From Deltaproteobacteria bacterium (lineage in GTDB: Bacteria > Desulfobacterota > JAENJC01): a stretch of 15,574 nucleotides of DNA. This document shows, one piece after another, positions 6,439-12,827 of this stretch. Both the position numbers and the translations under genes were made by a program. Position 1 is the first letter of the stretch; each line of letters opens with the position of its first letter. The stretch is taken from NCBI GenBank assembly GCA_016208525.1, contig JACQYJ010000109.1, positions 1 to 15,574 on the forward strand, given 5' to 3'. The notes under the pieces are model-generated. The model was not told where the DNA came from. It saw nothing but the letters and a program-made list of their open reading frames with translations, and did not search any database.

Positions 6439-6821
6439 TGAAACTACCCTGGATATATATGGATACCAGCACCTACCTGAAGCTCTTTCAGAAAGAGCAG
6501 GGTTCGGCTAAGGCAAAGAAGCTTGTTAAAGAGAGCAGCCTGCTTTCCTCTGCCGTCCTTACAACTGAGTGTTTTTCAACTTTTTCAAGGCGTAAGCAGG
6601 GTAGGGAGATAGATGAAAAGACGTTTGACAGGTTGGTAAACCGTGTAAAAAAAGACTTGCCGTATATTGAATTAATAAAAGTGACGGATGAAGTCTTAAA
6701 GAAAACAGAGGAAGTTGCATTACGCTCAACTGCGCGAACCCTCGATGCAATTCACATAGCCTCTGCATTATTATTCCAGGAGTTAACGGGAGTCGAACTT
6801 ACATTTGTCACATCTATCTGA
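6438..6821 (+). CDS. VapC-like PIN-domain toxin, C-terminus lost by a 4-bp duplication
   Basis: 127 residues. PIN-domain ribonuclease acidic residues are visible at D9 (YMDTS), E44 (TTECFS) and D103 (TLDAIHIASA). The protein stops at FVTSI. The DNA shows a tandem ATCT-ATCT at 6812-6819; removing one copy restores FVTSDKKQEGVAKDEGLKTVFVG with a stop at 6879. That gives the normal VapC ending, including the fourth acidic position in TSDK. The frameshift is therefore recent and the toxin is probably weakened or dead, unless the duplication is an assembly error. Starts on the antitoxin stop codon and is co-translated with it. Confidence 0.85.
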   Translation: MKLPWIYMDTSTYLKLFQKEQGSAKAKKLVKESSLLSSAVLTTECFSTFSRRKQGREIDEKTFDRLVNRVKKDLPYIELIKVTDEVLKKTEEVALRSTARTLDAIHIASALLFQELTGVELTFVTSI

Positions 6822-6893
6822 TAAGAAACAAGAGGGCGTTGCGAAGGATGAAGGATTGAAGACCGTGTTTGTTGGTTAATATTTTAATTAAGT

Positions 6894-7165
6894 TCGTAGG
6901 GTGCGTTCCACGCACCATATGGACTGTCGCCAACCGATTTTAACCAGTGAAGTTATGCTGCATAGTTTACGCGAGGGCATCATAAGGGCACAGAGAACGC
7001 TTCCATTTAAAATAGAGGCATGGGTATTACTGCCGGACCATTTGCACTGCATCTGGACATTGCCGGAGGATGACGCTAACTTTTCCTCACGCTGGGCTAT
7101 TATAAAACGTCATGTAAGTAAAGAGTCAAATGAGATTCATTTAGTGCGTGAGACGCACCCTACGA
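6894..7165. repeat. REP-bounded element with 13-bp terminal inverted repeats
   Basis: TCGTAGGGTGCGT (6894-6906) and ACGCACCCTACGA (7153-7165) are exact reverse complements. Each end also forms its own small hairpin (GGTGCGT-TCC-ACGCACC at 6900-6916; GTGCGT-GAG-ACGCAC at 7144-7158). They bracket a piece of a REP-associated transposase, giving a 272-bp unit. The right end also supplies GAGG just before the hicB start. Confidence 0.8.
6919..7143 (+). pseudogene. Central fragment of a REP-associated Y1 (HUH) transposase
   Basis: The frame reads RQPILTSEVMLHSLREGI, then PFKIEAWVLLPDHLHCIWTLPEDD and FSSRWAIIKRHVSK. This is the middle of RAYT/IS200-like transposases, with the metal-binding H-L-H of the HUH motif. 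The N-terminal MPxYRRxxxxGGTYFFTV segment and the C-terminal catalytic tyrosine helix are absent, so it is not active. The missing N-terminal type of segment occurs separately at 8220-8282. Such enzymes mobilise REP hairpins like those around it. Confidence 0.8.
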
Positions 7166-7172
7166 GGCTAAT

Positions 7173-7385
7173 ATGCATCGTTTTCTTGTAGTAATTGAAA
7201 AAGCAAACGGCAACTATTCTGCATATTCGCCGGATTTACCGGGTTGTATGGCGACCGGCGCTACGCGTGAAGAGGCAGAATTGAATATCCATGAGGCAAT
7301 CGAATTGCATGTGCATGGGCTTCAGGAGGACAATCAAGAAATCCCGGAGTCTCATTCGTTTGCGGAATATGTGGCTGTTCTATAA
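7173..7385 (+). CDS. HicB-family protein, orphan
   Basis: 70 residues, ATG preceded by GAGG derived from the REP end. The sequence MHRFLVVIEKANGNYSAYSPDLPGCMATGATREEAELNIHEAI in its first part is the typical HicB partial RNase-H fold. It lacks an obvious C-terminal DNA-binding domain, as many short HicB proteins do. No hicA lies next to it; upstream is only the transposase fragment. It may be a leftover antitoxin or act on a HicA encoded elsewhere. Confidence 0.8.
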   Translation: MHRFLVVIEKANGNYSAYSPDLPGCMATGATREEAELNIHEAIELHVHGLQEDNQEIPESHSFAEYVAVL

Positions 7386-7420
7386 CCGTGTAGTGTTGCT
7401 TGCTGACAACATAGTCGAGT

Positions 7421-7440
7421 AGGGTGGGCTGTGCCCACCG
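7421..7440. repeat. REP-like hairpin
   Basis: GTAGGGTGGGC-type palindrome: GGTGGGC (7423-7429), loop TGT, GCCCACC (7433-7439). Same family as 8335-8351. Confidence 0.7.
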
Positions 7441-7470
7441 ATAAGGGATTGATTGGTGAGGGGGGCGGAG

Positions 7471-7782
7471 ATGATAACTCAGGAACAGATAAATCAGGCA
7501 ATGACGGCTATTGTCAGCGGTTACAAGCCGGAAAAGATCATTCTGTTTGGTTCTTACGCCTACGGGGAGCCGACAAAGGATAGTGATGTTGATTTGCTGG
7601 TGATCAAAGATGATGAATTGCCTAAAATCAAAAGGAATCGCGTGGCAAGAAGTTATCTGAGGGACTTTACATTCCCGGTTGATGTTATCGTAAAGACAAG
7701 AAAAGAGTTTGAGACCCTCAAAGATGTTGTTGGAACAATAGTTTATACGGCCAACAAATATGGCAGGATAGTATATGGATAA
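7471..7782 (+). CDS. Minimal nucleotidyltransferase (MNT), partner of HEPN protein
   Basis: 103 residues from ATG 7471, preceded by a purine-rich GAGGGGGGCGGAG; a GTG at 7453 would add six residues. GSYAYGEPTKDSDVDLLV is the GS-x9-DxD signature of the Pol-beta-type nucleotidyltransferase superfamily; the third acidic residue is in FPVDVIV. It overlaps the HEPN gene by 8 nt (ATGGATAA). Such MNT-HEPN pairs act as toxin-antitoxin modules, and in the HepT/MntA example the MNT AMPylates and silences HEPN. Whether this one works that way is inference. Confidence 0.88.
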   Translation: MITQEQINQAMTAIVSGYKPEKIILFGSYAYGEPTKDSDVDLLVIKDDELPKIKRNRVARSYLRDFTFPVDVIVKTRKEFETLKDVVGTIVYTANKYGRIVYG

Positions 7783-8176
7783 AGGGAAGATCATACAGGA
7801 TTTGGTTCATCAATGGATTCATATAGCAGAAAGGGATTTGCTGACTGCTAAACAGGGCCTGGAGGCTGAAACAGTCGTTACAGAAACTGTGAGTTTTCAT
7901 TGCCAGCAAGCGGTAGAGAAGTATTTAAAGGCTTTTTTAGTTAAACATCAGATTGAGTTTTCAAAGACGCACAGCATAATGATGCTTTTAAACCTTTGTT
8001 CTAAGGTGGATAAGTCGTTTAAAGAGGATTTATCAGAGGCCGACGTCCTGACAGATTATGCAGTTGAGATTCGTTATCCTGATGACTGGTATGAACCCAC
8101 GATAGAAGAGTCAAAGCAGGCGTATGAGATGGCAGTGAGAGTTAAAGGGTTTGTTCTTGATAAACTTAAGGCATAG
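7775..8176 (+). CDS. HEPN-domain protein
   Basis: 133 residues, all-helical HEPN fold of the PF05168 type: WIHIAERDLLTAKQGLEA, then FHCQQAVEKYLKAFLVKH and KTHSIMMLL, with the conserved RYPDDW near the C-terminal third. I find no R-x4-6-H motif, so it is not an obvious HEPN ribonuclease; it resembles the HI0074 type that partners the HI0073 nucleotidyltransferase. Start codon lies inside the MNT stop region, implying coupled translation. A perfect REP hairpin follows directly. Confidence 0.87.
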   Translation: MDKGKIIQDLVHQWIHIAERDLLTAKQGLEAETVVTETVSFHCQQAVEKYLKAFLVKHQIEFSKTHSIMMLLNLCSKVDKSFKEDLSEADVLTDYAVEIRYPDDWYEPTIEESKQAYEMAVRVKGFVLDKLKA

Positions 8177-8180
8177 TTTG

Positions 8181-8205
8181 TAATGGTGCGTCCTACGCAC
8201 CATTA
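8181..8205. repeat. REP-like perfect hairpin after the HEPN gene
   Basis: TAATGGTGCGT (8181-8191), loop CCT, ACGCACCATTA (8195-8205): an 11-bp perfect stem. Same GGTGCGT core as the ends of the 6894-7165 element. Begins 5 nt after the HEPN stop and could block read-through or protect the transcript end. Confidence 0.8.
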
Positions 8206-8219
8206 TATATGGACATGAT

Positions 8220-8282
8220 ATGCCCGAATACCGCAGACCAAAAACTTCTGGCGGCACATATTTTTTCACAGTAAGGATGTAA
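8220..8282 (+). pseudogene. N-terminal fragment of a REP-associated Y1 transposase
   Basis: The 20-codon frame MPEYRRPKTSGGTYFFTVRM then stop matches the conserved beginning of RAYT proteins (MPxYRRxxxxGGTYFFTV). The rest of the gene is missing and REP hairpins lie on both sides. It is complementary in extent to the central fragment at 6919-7143, though that does not prove they came from one gene copy. Confidence 0.75.
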
Positions 8283-8296
8283 CACCGGTTTTGTGT

Positions 8297-8351
8297 GATG
8301 GGTTTCACCCATCCTACATTGCTGAATAAGGTAGGGTGGGCTGCGCCCACC
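8297..8351. repeat. Pair of oppositely oriented REP-like hairpins
   Basis: GATGGGT-TTC-ACCCATC (8297-8313) followed by CCTAC, and GTAGG then GGTGGGC-TGC-GCCCACC (8335-8351). The conserved GTAGG flank points inward from opposite sides, as in a bacterial interspersed mosaic element (BIME). Confidence 0.75.
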
Positions 8352-8423
8352 AAGACATGCAATGGAATAATAGGTAAAATAGAAAGAGCTAAGACAAGCA
8401 TAGAGATAAAGAGGGAGGTAACA

Positions 8424-8666
8424 ATGGAAGCTATAAGGCTTAAAGTTCACGCTGAGAAGGATGGGGAGATTGTTCTCCATGATCTGTCAATACACAGAAA
8501 CGATAGACTGGAGGTCATCCTGATAAAGGAAGAAGGAGGAATGCAGCCGAAGAAAACAACCGAAGCTGGAGACCCTGTATTAAGGCTTCAAGGCCTTGGC
8601 AAAGGTATTTGGAAGGGGATAGACCCTGATGCTTATGTGAAGAATCTTCGGGAAGGATGGGAGTGA
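8424..8666 (+). CDS. VapB-like antitoxin
   Basis: 80 residues, ATG preceded by GGGAGG five nt upstream. The N-terminal MEAIRLKVHAEKDGEIVLHDL then DRLEVILI resembles swapped-hairpin (AbrB/VapB-like) antitoxins. The C-terminal LQGLGKGIWKGIDPDAYVKNLREGW is the usual PIN-toxin-binding tail. The stop codon TGA overlaps the toxin ATG by one base. Function as cognate antitoxin of the next gene is inferred from family and overlap. Confidence 0.82.
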   Translation: MEAIRLKVHAEKDGEIVLHDLSIHRNDRLEVILIKEEGGMQPKKTTEAGDPVLRLQGLGKGIWKGIDPDAYVKNLREGWE

Positions 8667-9103
8667 TGAAGGTATTTTGGGATACCAATCTCTTCATTTA
8701 TCTGATAGAGGAGACATCCAATGCCTTTGAGGAGGTTATTTCTCTCAGGAAAGCGATGCTGAGGAACGGATACCAGCTGGCAACATTCACCCTTACAGTT
8801 GGAGAAGTATTGGTAAAGCCTATTCAGGAAAAGGCAACAGCTTTGGCCGAGCAGTACAAAAAACTACTATATTCGCCATCCATTGAAATGATCTCATTTT
8901 CTGAAGCTGCAGCGGAAAAATATGCTGAGATCAGAGCTGCCCATGCCATCAAGCCGCCGGATGCCCTCCAGCTGGCCTGCGCATCCATAGCTAAAGCAGA
9001 TATCTTCATAACAAACGATAGCCGTCTCTCAGCAAAGAATATTGCTGGGATAGGATCTATAATTGCTCTAAAAGACTGGCGACCTTGTTTTGAAAGGGCT
9101 TAA
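8666..9103 (+). CDS. VapC-like PIN-domain ribonuclease toxin
   Basis: 145 residues. All four PIN acidic positions are visible: D6 (FWDTNLF), E47 (TVGEVL), D99 (KPPDALQLA) and D118 (TNDSRL), so the toxin looks active, unlike the frameshifted one at 6438. I chose ATG 8666 for the TGATG overlap with the antitoxin; an ATG at 8657 would add three residues. It ends only 15 nt before trpD, so it is probably transcribed together with trpD. VapC enzymes cleave tRNA or rRNA; the target here is unknown. Confidence 0.88.
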   Translation: MKVFWDTNLFIYLIEETSNAFEEVISLRKAMLRNGYQLATFTLTVGEVLVKPIQEKATALAEQYKKLLYSPSIEMISFSEAAAEKYAEIRAAHAIKPPDALQLACASIAKADIFITNDSRLSAKNIAGIGSIIALKDWRPCFERA

Positions 9104-9118
9104 CACAGAGAGGGAATT

Positions 9119-10129
9119 ATGATAAAAGACGCAATTGCAAAGGTCGTAGAAAGAAAGAACCTTACTGAAGATGAGATGGTCTCGGTCATGCGGGAGATCA
9201 TGGAGGGTGAGGCGACACCGGCCCAGATAGCATCGATCATTACAGCCCTACGCATGAAAGGCGAGACTGTTGATGAGATCACCGGGGCTGCAAGGGTAAT
9301 GAGAGAGAAGGCCCTGAAGGTGAAGACGAAGGCTCCTGTGGTTGTTGACACATGCGGGACCGGAGGAGATGAGACTTTTACATTTAACATCTCGACTGCT
9401 GCGGCCTTTGTCGTTGCAGGGGCAGGGATTACTGTTGCAAAGCACGGGAACAGGTCGGTATCAAGCAAGTCCGGTAGCGCCGATGTCCTTAAGTCGCTCG
9501 GAGTAAATATAGAGGCCGAAGTCCAGAAGGTCGAGGAGTGCCTTGATTCGATAGGAATAGGTTTCCTCTTTGCCCCTCTTATGCACGGTGCGATGAAATA
9601 TGCCGCCCCTGTGAGAAGGGAAATAGGGATAAGGACTGTATTCAATATCCTAGGCCCCCTTACTAATCCGGCAGGAGCCCAGTATCAGGTGCTTGGTGTT
9701 TACAGGAGCGAGCTTACCGAGATGCTGGCAGAGGTCTTGAGGAATCTGGGTTCCGTGAGGGCCTTTGTCGTGAGCGGCAACGACGGGCTTGATGAGATAA
9801 CCCTTACTGCGGAGACTAAGGTTTCCGAGTTGAAGGATGGGGTTGTAAATACATACTATATAAAACCTGAAGACTTTGGAATGACCCGTTGCAAGCTGTT
9901 TGAGCTTCAGGGCGGGGACCCTGACGACAACGCAGGGATAATCCGTGAGATTTTAAAAGGTGAAAAGGGAGCAAAGAGGGACGTAGTAGTCCTCAATGCT
10001 GCCGCTGCTATTACTGCTTCCGGTAAGGCAAATGACATCAAGGATGGTATAAAACTGGCCGAGGAGGCCATTGACAGCGGGAAGGCCTTGGAAAAACTTG
10101 AAAGACTTATAGAAATAACGAACAGGTGA
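9119..10129 (+). CDS. trpD: Anthranilate phosphoribosyltransferase
   Basis: Transfers phosphoribose from PRPP to anthranilate, second step of tryptophan synthesis. 336 residues, normal length. CGTGGDETFTFNISTA (79-94) and KHGNRSVSSKSGSADVL (108-124) are the PRPP/Mg and anthranilate-site signatures; NILGPLTNP and DGLDEITLT are also typical. GAGAGGG precedes the ATG. Sits 15 nt after vapC and 1 nt before an MNT-HEPN gene, so it is embedded in toxin-antitoxin-like genes. Unlike trpG, trpC and trpF, I see no repeat-derived insert in it. Confidence 0.97.
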   Translation: MIKDAIAKVVERKNLTEDEMVSVMREIMEGEATPAQIASIITALRMKGETVDEITGAARVMREKALKVKTKAPVVVDTCGTGGDETFTFNISTAAAFVVAGAGITVAKHGNRSVSSKSGSADVLKSLGVNIEAEVQKVEECLDSIGIGFLFAPLMHGAMKYAAPVRREIGIRTVFNILGPLTNPAGAQYQVLGVYRSELTEMLAEVLRNLGSVRAFVVSGNDGLDEITLTAETKVSELKDGVVNTYYIKPEDFGMTRCKLFELQGGDPDDNAGIIREILKGEKGAKRDVVVLNAAAAITASGKANDIKDGIKLAEEAIDSGKALEKLERLIEITNR

Positions 10130-10130
10130 T

Positions 10131-11015
10131 ATGGTTTTATCAGATATAAAGAGAGCGATTGTTTCAGGATTAAGAAACCTTCCTATAAAAGTCAGGTCTG
10201 CGGCTATTTATGGTTCGTCGGCGAGGGGAACTCAGACGAGGGATTCCGATTTGGATTTACTCTTAATCTCGGAAGATGTCAACCCAAGAAGACACAGAAG
10301 AGGCAATACGATTGCCATGATAAAGGAGAAGCTCGCGCTGGACATCCCTCTGGATATTCTTTTGCTGACGCCTGCCGAATGCCTGTCAAACTTTAGGAAT
10401 CATAATCCTCTGTTTCTGGATATCACTGTGGAAGGACAGGTGTTGCTTGACGAAGATAATTTTCTCAAGTCTTTGATGGAAGAAGCGAGCGCTTACATAG
10501 ATGAGCGTCATATCAGGAAATCGGATGATGGTTGGGCTTTTCCGGTGCCGGAAAGGGCTCCCGGATTCCTTTCGGAGGTCAGCAATCAGGATTTCGCTGT
10601 AGCAATGGTTGCAGATGGTGGGCGGGATTTTGAAATAGGGGTCGATATCCTGGAAAAAGGTTACTTTGATAAATCGGTTTACCACTTTCAACAGGCCGCA
10701 GAAAAGGGCGTTAAGGCAATTTTAATATGCTTTGGGATATTCAAGAAGACCCATTTTGTGGGGGAGCTTCTGCTTAAAGAGCTTGAAAGTAGAGAATTAG
10801 AAGACAATTGGAAGCAGAGACTTATGTCTACCGCCAGGGTGAGCTTGGAAATAGAGCCGGAAGTCACATGGAGCAGGTATCCTGGGATAGATGGAAATTC
10901 CTTATGGGTTCCGTCCGAAGAGTACACCAAGGAAGATGCTGTCTTGATTAAAGACAAATGTAAAGAGGCGGTTGTTGCTGCAAGGGAGTTTGTGGAGTGG
11001 TGGTTTAAGAAATAA
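10131..11015 (+). CDS. Fused nucleotidyltransferase-HEPN protein
   Basis: 294 residues. The N-terminal ~110 residues are a Pol-beta-type nucleotidyltransferase: GSSARGTQTRDSDLDLLL with G28-S29, DxD at D40/D42, and D75 in PLDILLL. Residues ~165-290 are a HEPN domain: YFDKSVYHFQQAAEKGVKAI, THFVGELLL, SRYPG (248-252). No R-x4-6-H motif is visible. Starts one nt after the trpD stop, so translation is probably coupled to trpD. It is a single-chain version of the two-gene MNT/HEPN pairs at 7471 and 12096. Its activity (regulator, toxin-antitoxin or substrate-modifying enzyme) cannot be told from sequence. Confidence 0.85.
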   Translation: MVLSDIKRAIVSGLRNLPIKVRSAAIYGSSARGTQTRDSDLDLLLISEDVNPRRHRRGNTIAMIKEKLALDIPLDILLLTPAECLSNFRNHNPLFLDITVEGQVLLDEDNFLKSLMEEASAYIDERHIRKSDDGWAFPVPERAPGFLSEVSNQDFAVAMVADGGRDFEIGVDILEKGYFDKSVYHFQQAAEKGVKAILICFGIFKKTHFVGELLLKELESRELEDNWKQRLMSTARVSLEIEPEVTWSRYPGIDGNSLWVPSEEYTKEDAVLIKDKCKEAVVAAREFVEWWFKK

Positions 11016-11050
11016 CCAAGGCGGTTTTTACAGGATGCGACCTTTAAATA

Positions 11051-11176
11051 TGATGGTCTCGTAAAAAGTCTTTTCTGTGGTTCGACAGGCTCACCACGAA
11101 CGGAATAAAGTCAATGATTTCAACCTGACCACCGTTCGCCCTGAGCTTGTCGAAGGGTGATCTGTGACTTTTTACG
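11051..11176. repeat. MITE-like hairpin element A
   Basis: Terminal arms CGTAAAAAGTC (11060-11070) and GACTTTTTACG (11166-11176) are exact complements. Inside, TTCGACAGGCTCACCACGAA (from 11081) pairs imperfectly with 11133-11155 (CCGTTCGCCCTGAGCTTGTC and on). Together they give a long hairpin of ~120 nt. The first 21 bases are identical to those of element B at 11308. Confidence 0.8.
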
Positions 11177-11257
11177 ACTTCGTCAAATATAAAGACGAAA
11201 TAGTTCGGGAAATAAAAGGTCGGACTGCATCACAGGTCTGTATCAATAAAGGAGGGA

Positions 11258-11401
11258 ATGAAAATGAAGCTTTTTCTTATTACGATTGTTATTTTGTGGG
11301 GCATGACTGATGGTCTCGTAAAAAGTCTAAAAAAGGCCAAAAACCGATTTTTGGCATTAATGATTTCGCATAGTTACAAAGGTGATTTTCTGCATTTTTG
11401 A
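11258..11401 (+). pseudogene. 5' end of a small secreted-protein gene cut by MITE-like element B
   Basis: AAAGGAGGG precedes ATG 11258. The frame starts as a signal peptide (MKMKLFLITIVILWGMT), then from 11308 runs into the repeat element and stops at 11399-11401 after 47 residues. The strong ribosome site and signal peptide suggest a former real gene; only its start survives. Confidence 0.5.
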
Positions 11402-11412
11402 CTTTTTACGAG
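11308..11412. repeat. MITE-like hairpin element B
   Basis: CTCGTAAAAAGTC (11315-11327) and GACTTTTTACGAG (11400-11412) are perfect 13-bp inverted repeats. Element B shares its first 21 bases exactly with element A (11051-11071) but has a different interior. It lies between a broken signal-peptide frame and a hicA remnant. Confidence 0.82.
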
Positions 11413-11555
11413 TGCATCTGAAGGAGAAGGGTTCTATAAGGTATTATGGAAAACCTGGTTGTGATATTTTGATTCGAGTGGATTATCATGGTTCAAAAGA
11501 AGTTCCGACAGGCACTTGTCGTGCTATACTAAAGGACGCAGGTATAAAGAAATAA
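11412..11555 (+). pseudogene. 3' remnant of hicA-like toxin gene
   Basis: The open frame ending at TAA 11553-11555 reads LKEKGSIRYYGKPGCDI, LIRVDYHGSKEVPTGTCRA and ILKDAGIKK, the C-terminal half of a HicA dsRBD-fold mRNA interferase (compare the HGSKE..GTLR.IL..AGI pattern). The first half and start codon are missing, replaced by MITE-like element B. The usual KGSH histidine is Ile here. It lies 21 nt upstream of hicB in the normal hicA-hicB order, which supports the assignment. Confidence 0.75.
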
Positions 11556-11576
11556 TAAAATGGGAGGTAAAATAAA

Positions 11577-11858
11577 ATGATTGACCTGGAATATTCCCTT
11601 GTAATTGAGGCAACAGAGGACCATGATTTCTTCGGGTTTTATTCTCCTGACTTAAAAGGTTTTACAGGAGTAGGGCATTCTGTTGAAGATTGCTTGTACA
11701 AGGCAAAGTGGGGTATGACAGAACAGATCAATTTGTTGAAGGAACAAGGATTGCCTATTCCCCTTAAAAACCCTGATCCTAAAATAATTATCCAAAACGA
11801 AGAACATGAAGTTAGTTATACGTCCGCTAACAGCGGATTTGAGGCAGTTGCTCATTGA
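11577..11858 (+). CDS. HicB-family antitoxin
   Basis: 93 residues, ATG preceded by GGGAGGT. MIDLEYSLVIEATEDHDFF, GFYSPDLKGFTGVGHSVEDC and the following helix match the HicB fold; the tail NPDPKIIIQ is typical of the longer HicB group. Sits in the normal position behind a hicA remnant, so it is an antitoxin that has outlived its toxin. Different in sequence from the HicB at 7173. Confidence 0.82.
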   Translation: MIDLEYSLVIEATEDHDFFGFYSPDLKGFTGVGHSVEDCLYKAKWGMTEQINLLKEQGLPIPLKNPDPKIIIQNEEHEVSYTSANSGFEAVAH

Positions 11859-11920
11859 TTTTTGGTAACTATTCAGGTTGTAGGGCGAATATGCCAGGAA
11901 TTTAATCAAAACCCAATTTT

Positions 11921-11950
11921 CTCGCAAAGGCGCAAAGACGCAAAGAAAGG
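11921..11950 (+). repeat. CTCGCAAAGGCGCAAAGACGCAAAG repeat remnant
   Basis: A single copy of the GCAAAGGCGCAAAGACGCAAAG word, spaced like the CACAGAG repeats at 5947. I see no inverted partner nearby, so it is a fragment or solo arm. The 237-nt gap around it (11859-12095) holds no convincing gene. Confidence 0.55.
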
Positions 11951-12095
11951 ATGAATATAGAAAAAGCAGTTAACCATGGATATTACAGAGAAAAACAATG
12001 GGTTTGTTTTATTGTTTGTCTTTCCTGGAATGTTTATTTGGGGTAATCAGCCAAAAAAAGAAATAGGAAATATTAATTATAAGTCAGAGGTATAA

Positions 12096-12485
12096 GTGCC
12101 AACTGTGTCCAAAGAAATACAGAAGTGGCTTGATATCGCAATGGAAGACCTTGATGTTGCAAATGAGCTTTTCAATTCCAGAAGATATTTGTACGCAACG
12201 TTCTTTTGTCAGCAGGCAGTAGAAAAGGCCTTCAAAGCTGTAATCGCAATGGGAAACAAAGAAGAGCCGCCGTTTATACATAATCTGGTTAGATTGGCTG
12301 GATTGGCTGATTTTAAGGGAGATGAAGAAATAACGGAGATGCTTGAGGATTTGAGTCTTCACTACATAAAAGGCCGCTACATGGTGGAAAGGGAAAAGCT
12401 TCCTGGGAATAAGCGGGACTTTGCTTCTAAAATGATCAAATTTGCGAATGAGGTGTTGTCATGGTCCTTAAAGAAGAGCAAATAA
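12096..12485 (+). CDS. HEPN-domain protein
   Basis: 129 residues, GTG start with AGAGG five nt upstream. HEPN helices are clear: IQKWLDIAMEDLDVANELF, then YLYATFFCQQAVEKAFKAVIA and FIHNLVRLAGLA, with KGRYM near residue 90. No R-x4-6-H ribonuclease motif is visible. Its 3' end overlaps the MNT gene by 25 nt. Gene order is HEPN then MNT, opposite to the 7471-8176 pair. Confidence 0.86.
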   Translation: MPTVSKEIQKWLDIAMEDLDVANELFNSRRYLYATFFCQQAVEKAFKAVIAMGNKEEPPFIHNLVRLAGLADFKGDEEITEMLEDLSLHYIKGRYMVEREKLPGNKRDFASKMIKFANEVLSWSLKKSK

Positions 12486-12805
12486 CGGGGATAGCTAAGA
12501 GAACCATTGAAGCTTTAGAGCTAACTATCTCAATAGATGCGGTATATCTCTTTGGGTCATACAGCAGCGGCAAGGCGACAGATTTTAGTGATATTGACCT
12601 TGCTTTTGTATCAGACGGATTTAAAGATATGGCAGATTATGAGCGCAGCAAATTATTGATGAAGGTTCTTGACAAAATAGAACTACCTGAGCCGAAGGAT
12701 ATTGAACCTGTTGGCCTTACCAACAACGAGTATGAGAACCCTGAAAAGTTTTCCCTGGCTTCTCAAGTGAGGAAGACGGGTAAGACTCTTTTAAAATTAC
12801 ATTGA
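12461..12805 (+). CDS. Minimal nucleotidyltransferase (MNT), partner of HEPN protein
   Basis: 114 residues, GAGGTG before the ATG. GSYSSGKATDFSDIDLAFV is the GS-x9-DxD nucleotidyltransferase signature; a third acidic residue may be in PKDIEPVGL. Overlaps the HEPN gene by 25 nt and ends 22 nt before trpC, so it is probably co-transcribed with trpC. Likely the antitoxin or modifier half of a HEPN/MNT module; this role is inferred. Confidence 0.87.
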   Translation: MVLKEEQITGIAKRTIEALELTISIDAVYLFGSYSSGKATDFSDIDLAFVSDGFKDMADYERSKLLMKVLDKIELPEPKDIEPVGLTNNEYENPEKFSLASQVRKTGKTLLKLH

Positions 12806-12827
12806 GGCAAAAAAAAGAAGGAATTTA

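Noticed and set aside
7775..8176. HepT-type RNase toxin
   Set aside because: No R-x4-6-H motif; the protein matches the PF05168-like HEPN group instead, so a ribonuclease claim is not supported.
9100..9645. Long reverse-strand open frame opposite trpD
   Set aside because: It mirrors the strongly conserved trpD codons and has no family features or ribosome site.
11951..12046. 31-codon ORF after the GCAAAG repeat
   Set aside because: It has a purine-rich site upstream but its sequence looks repeat-derived and has no family resemblance.
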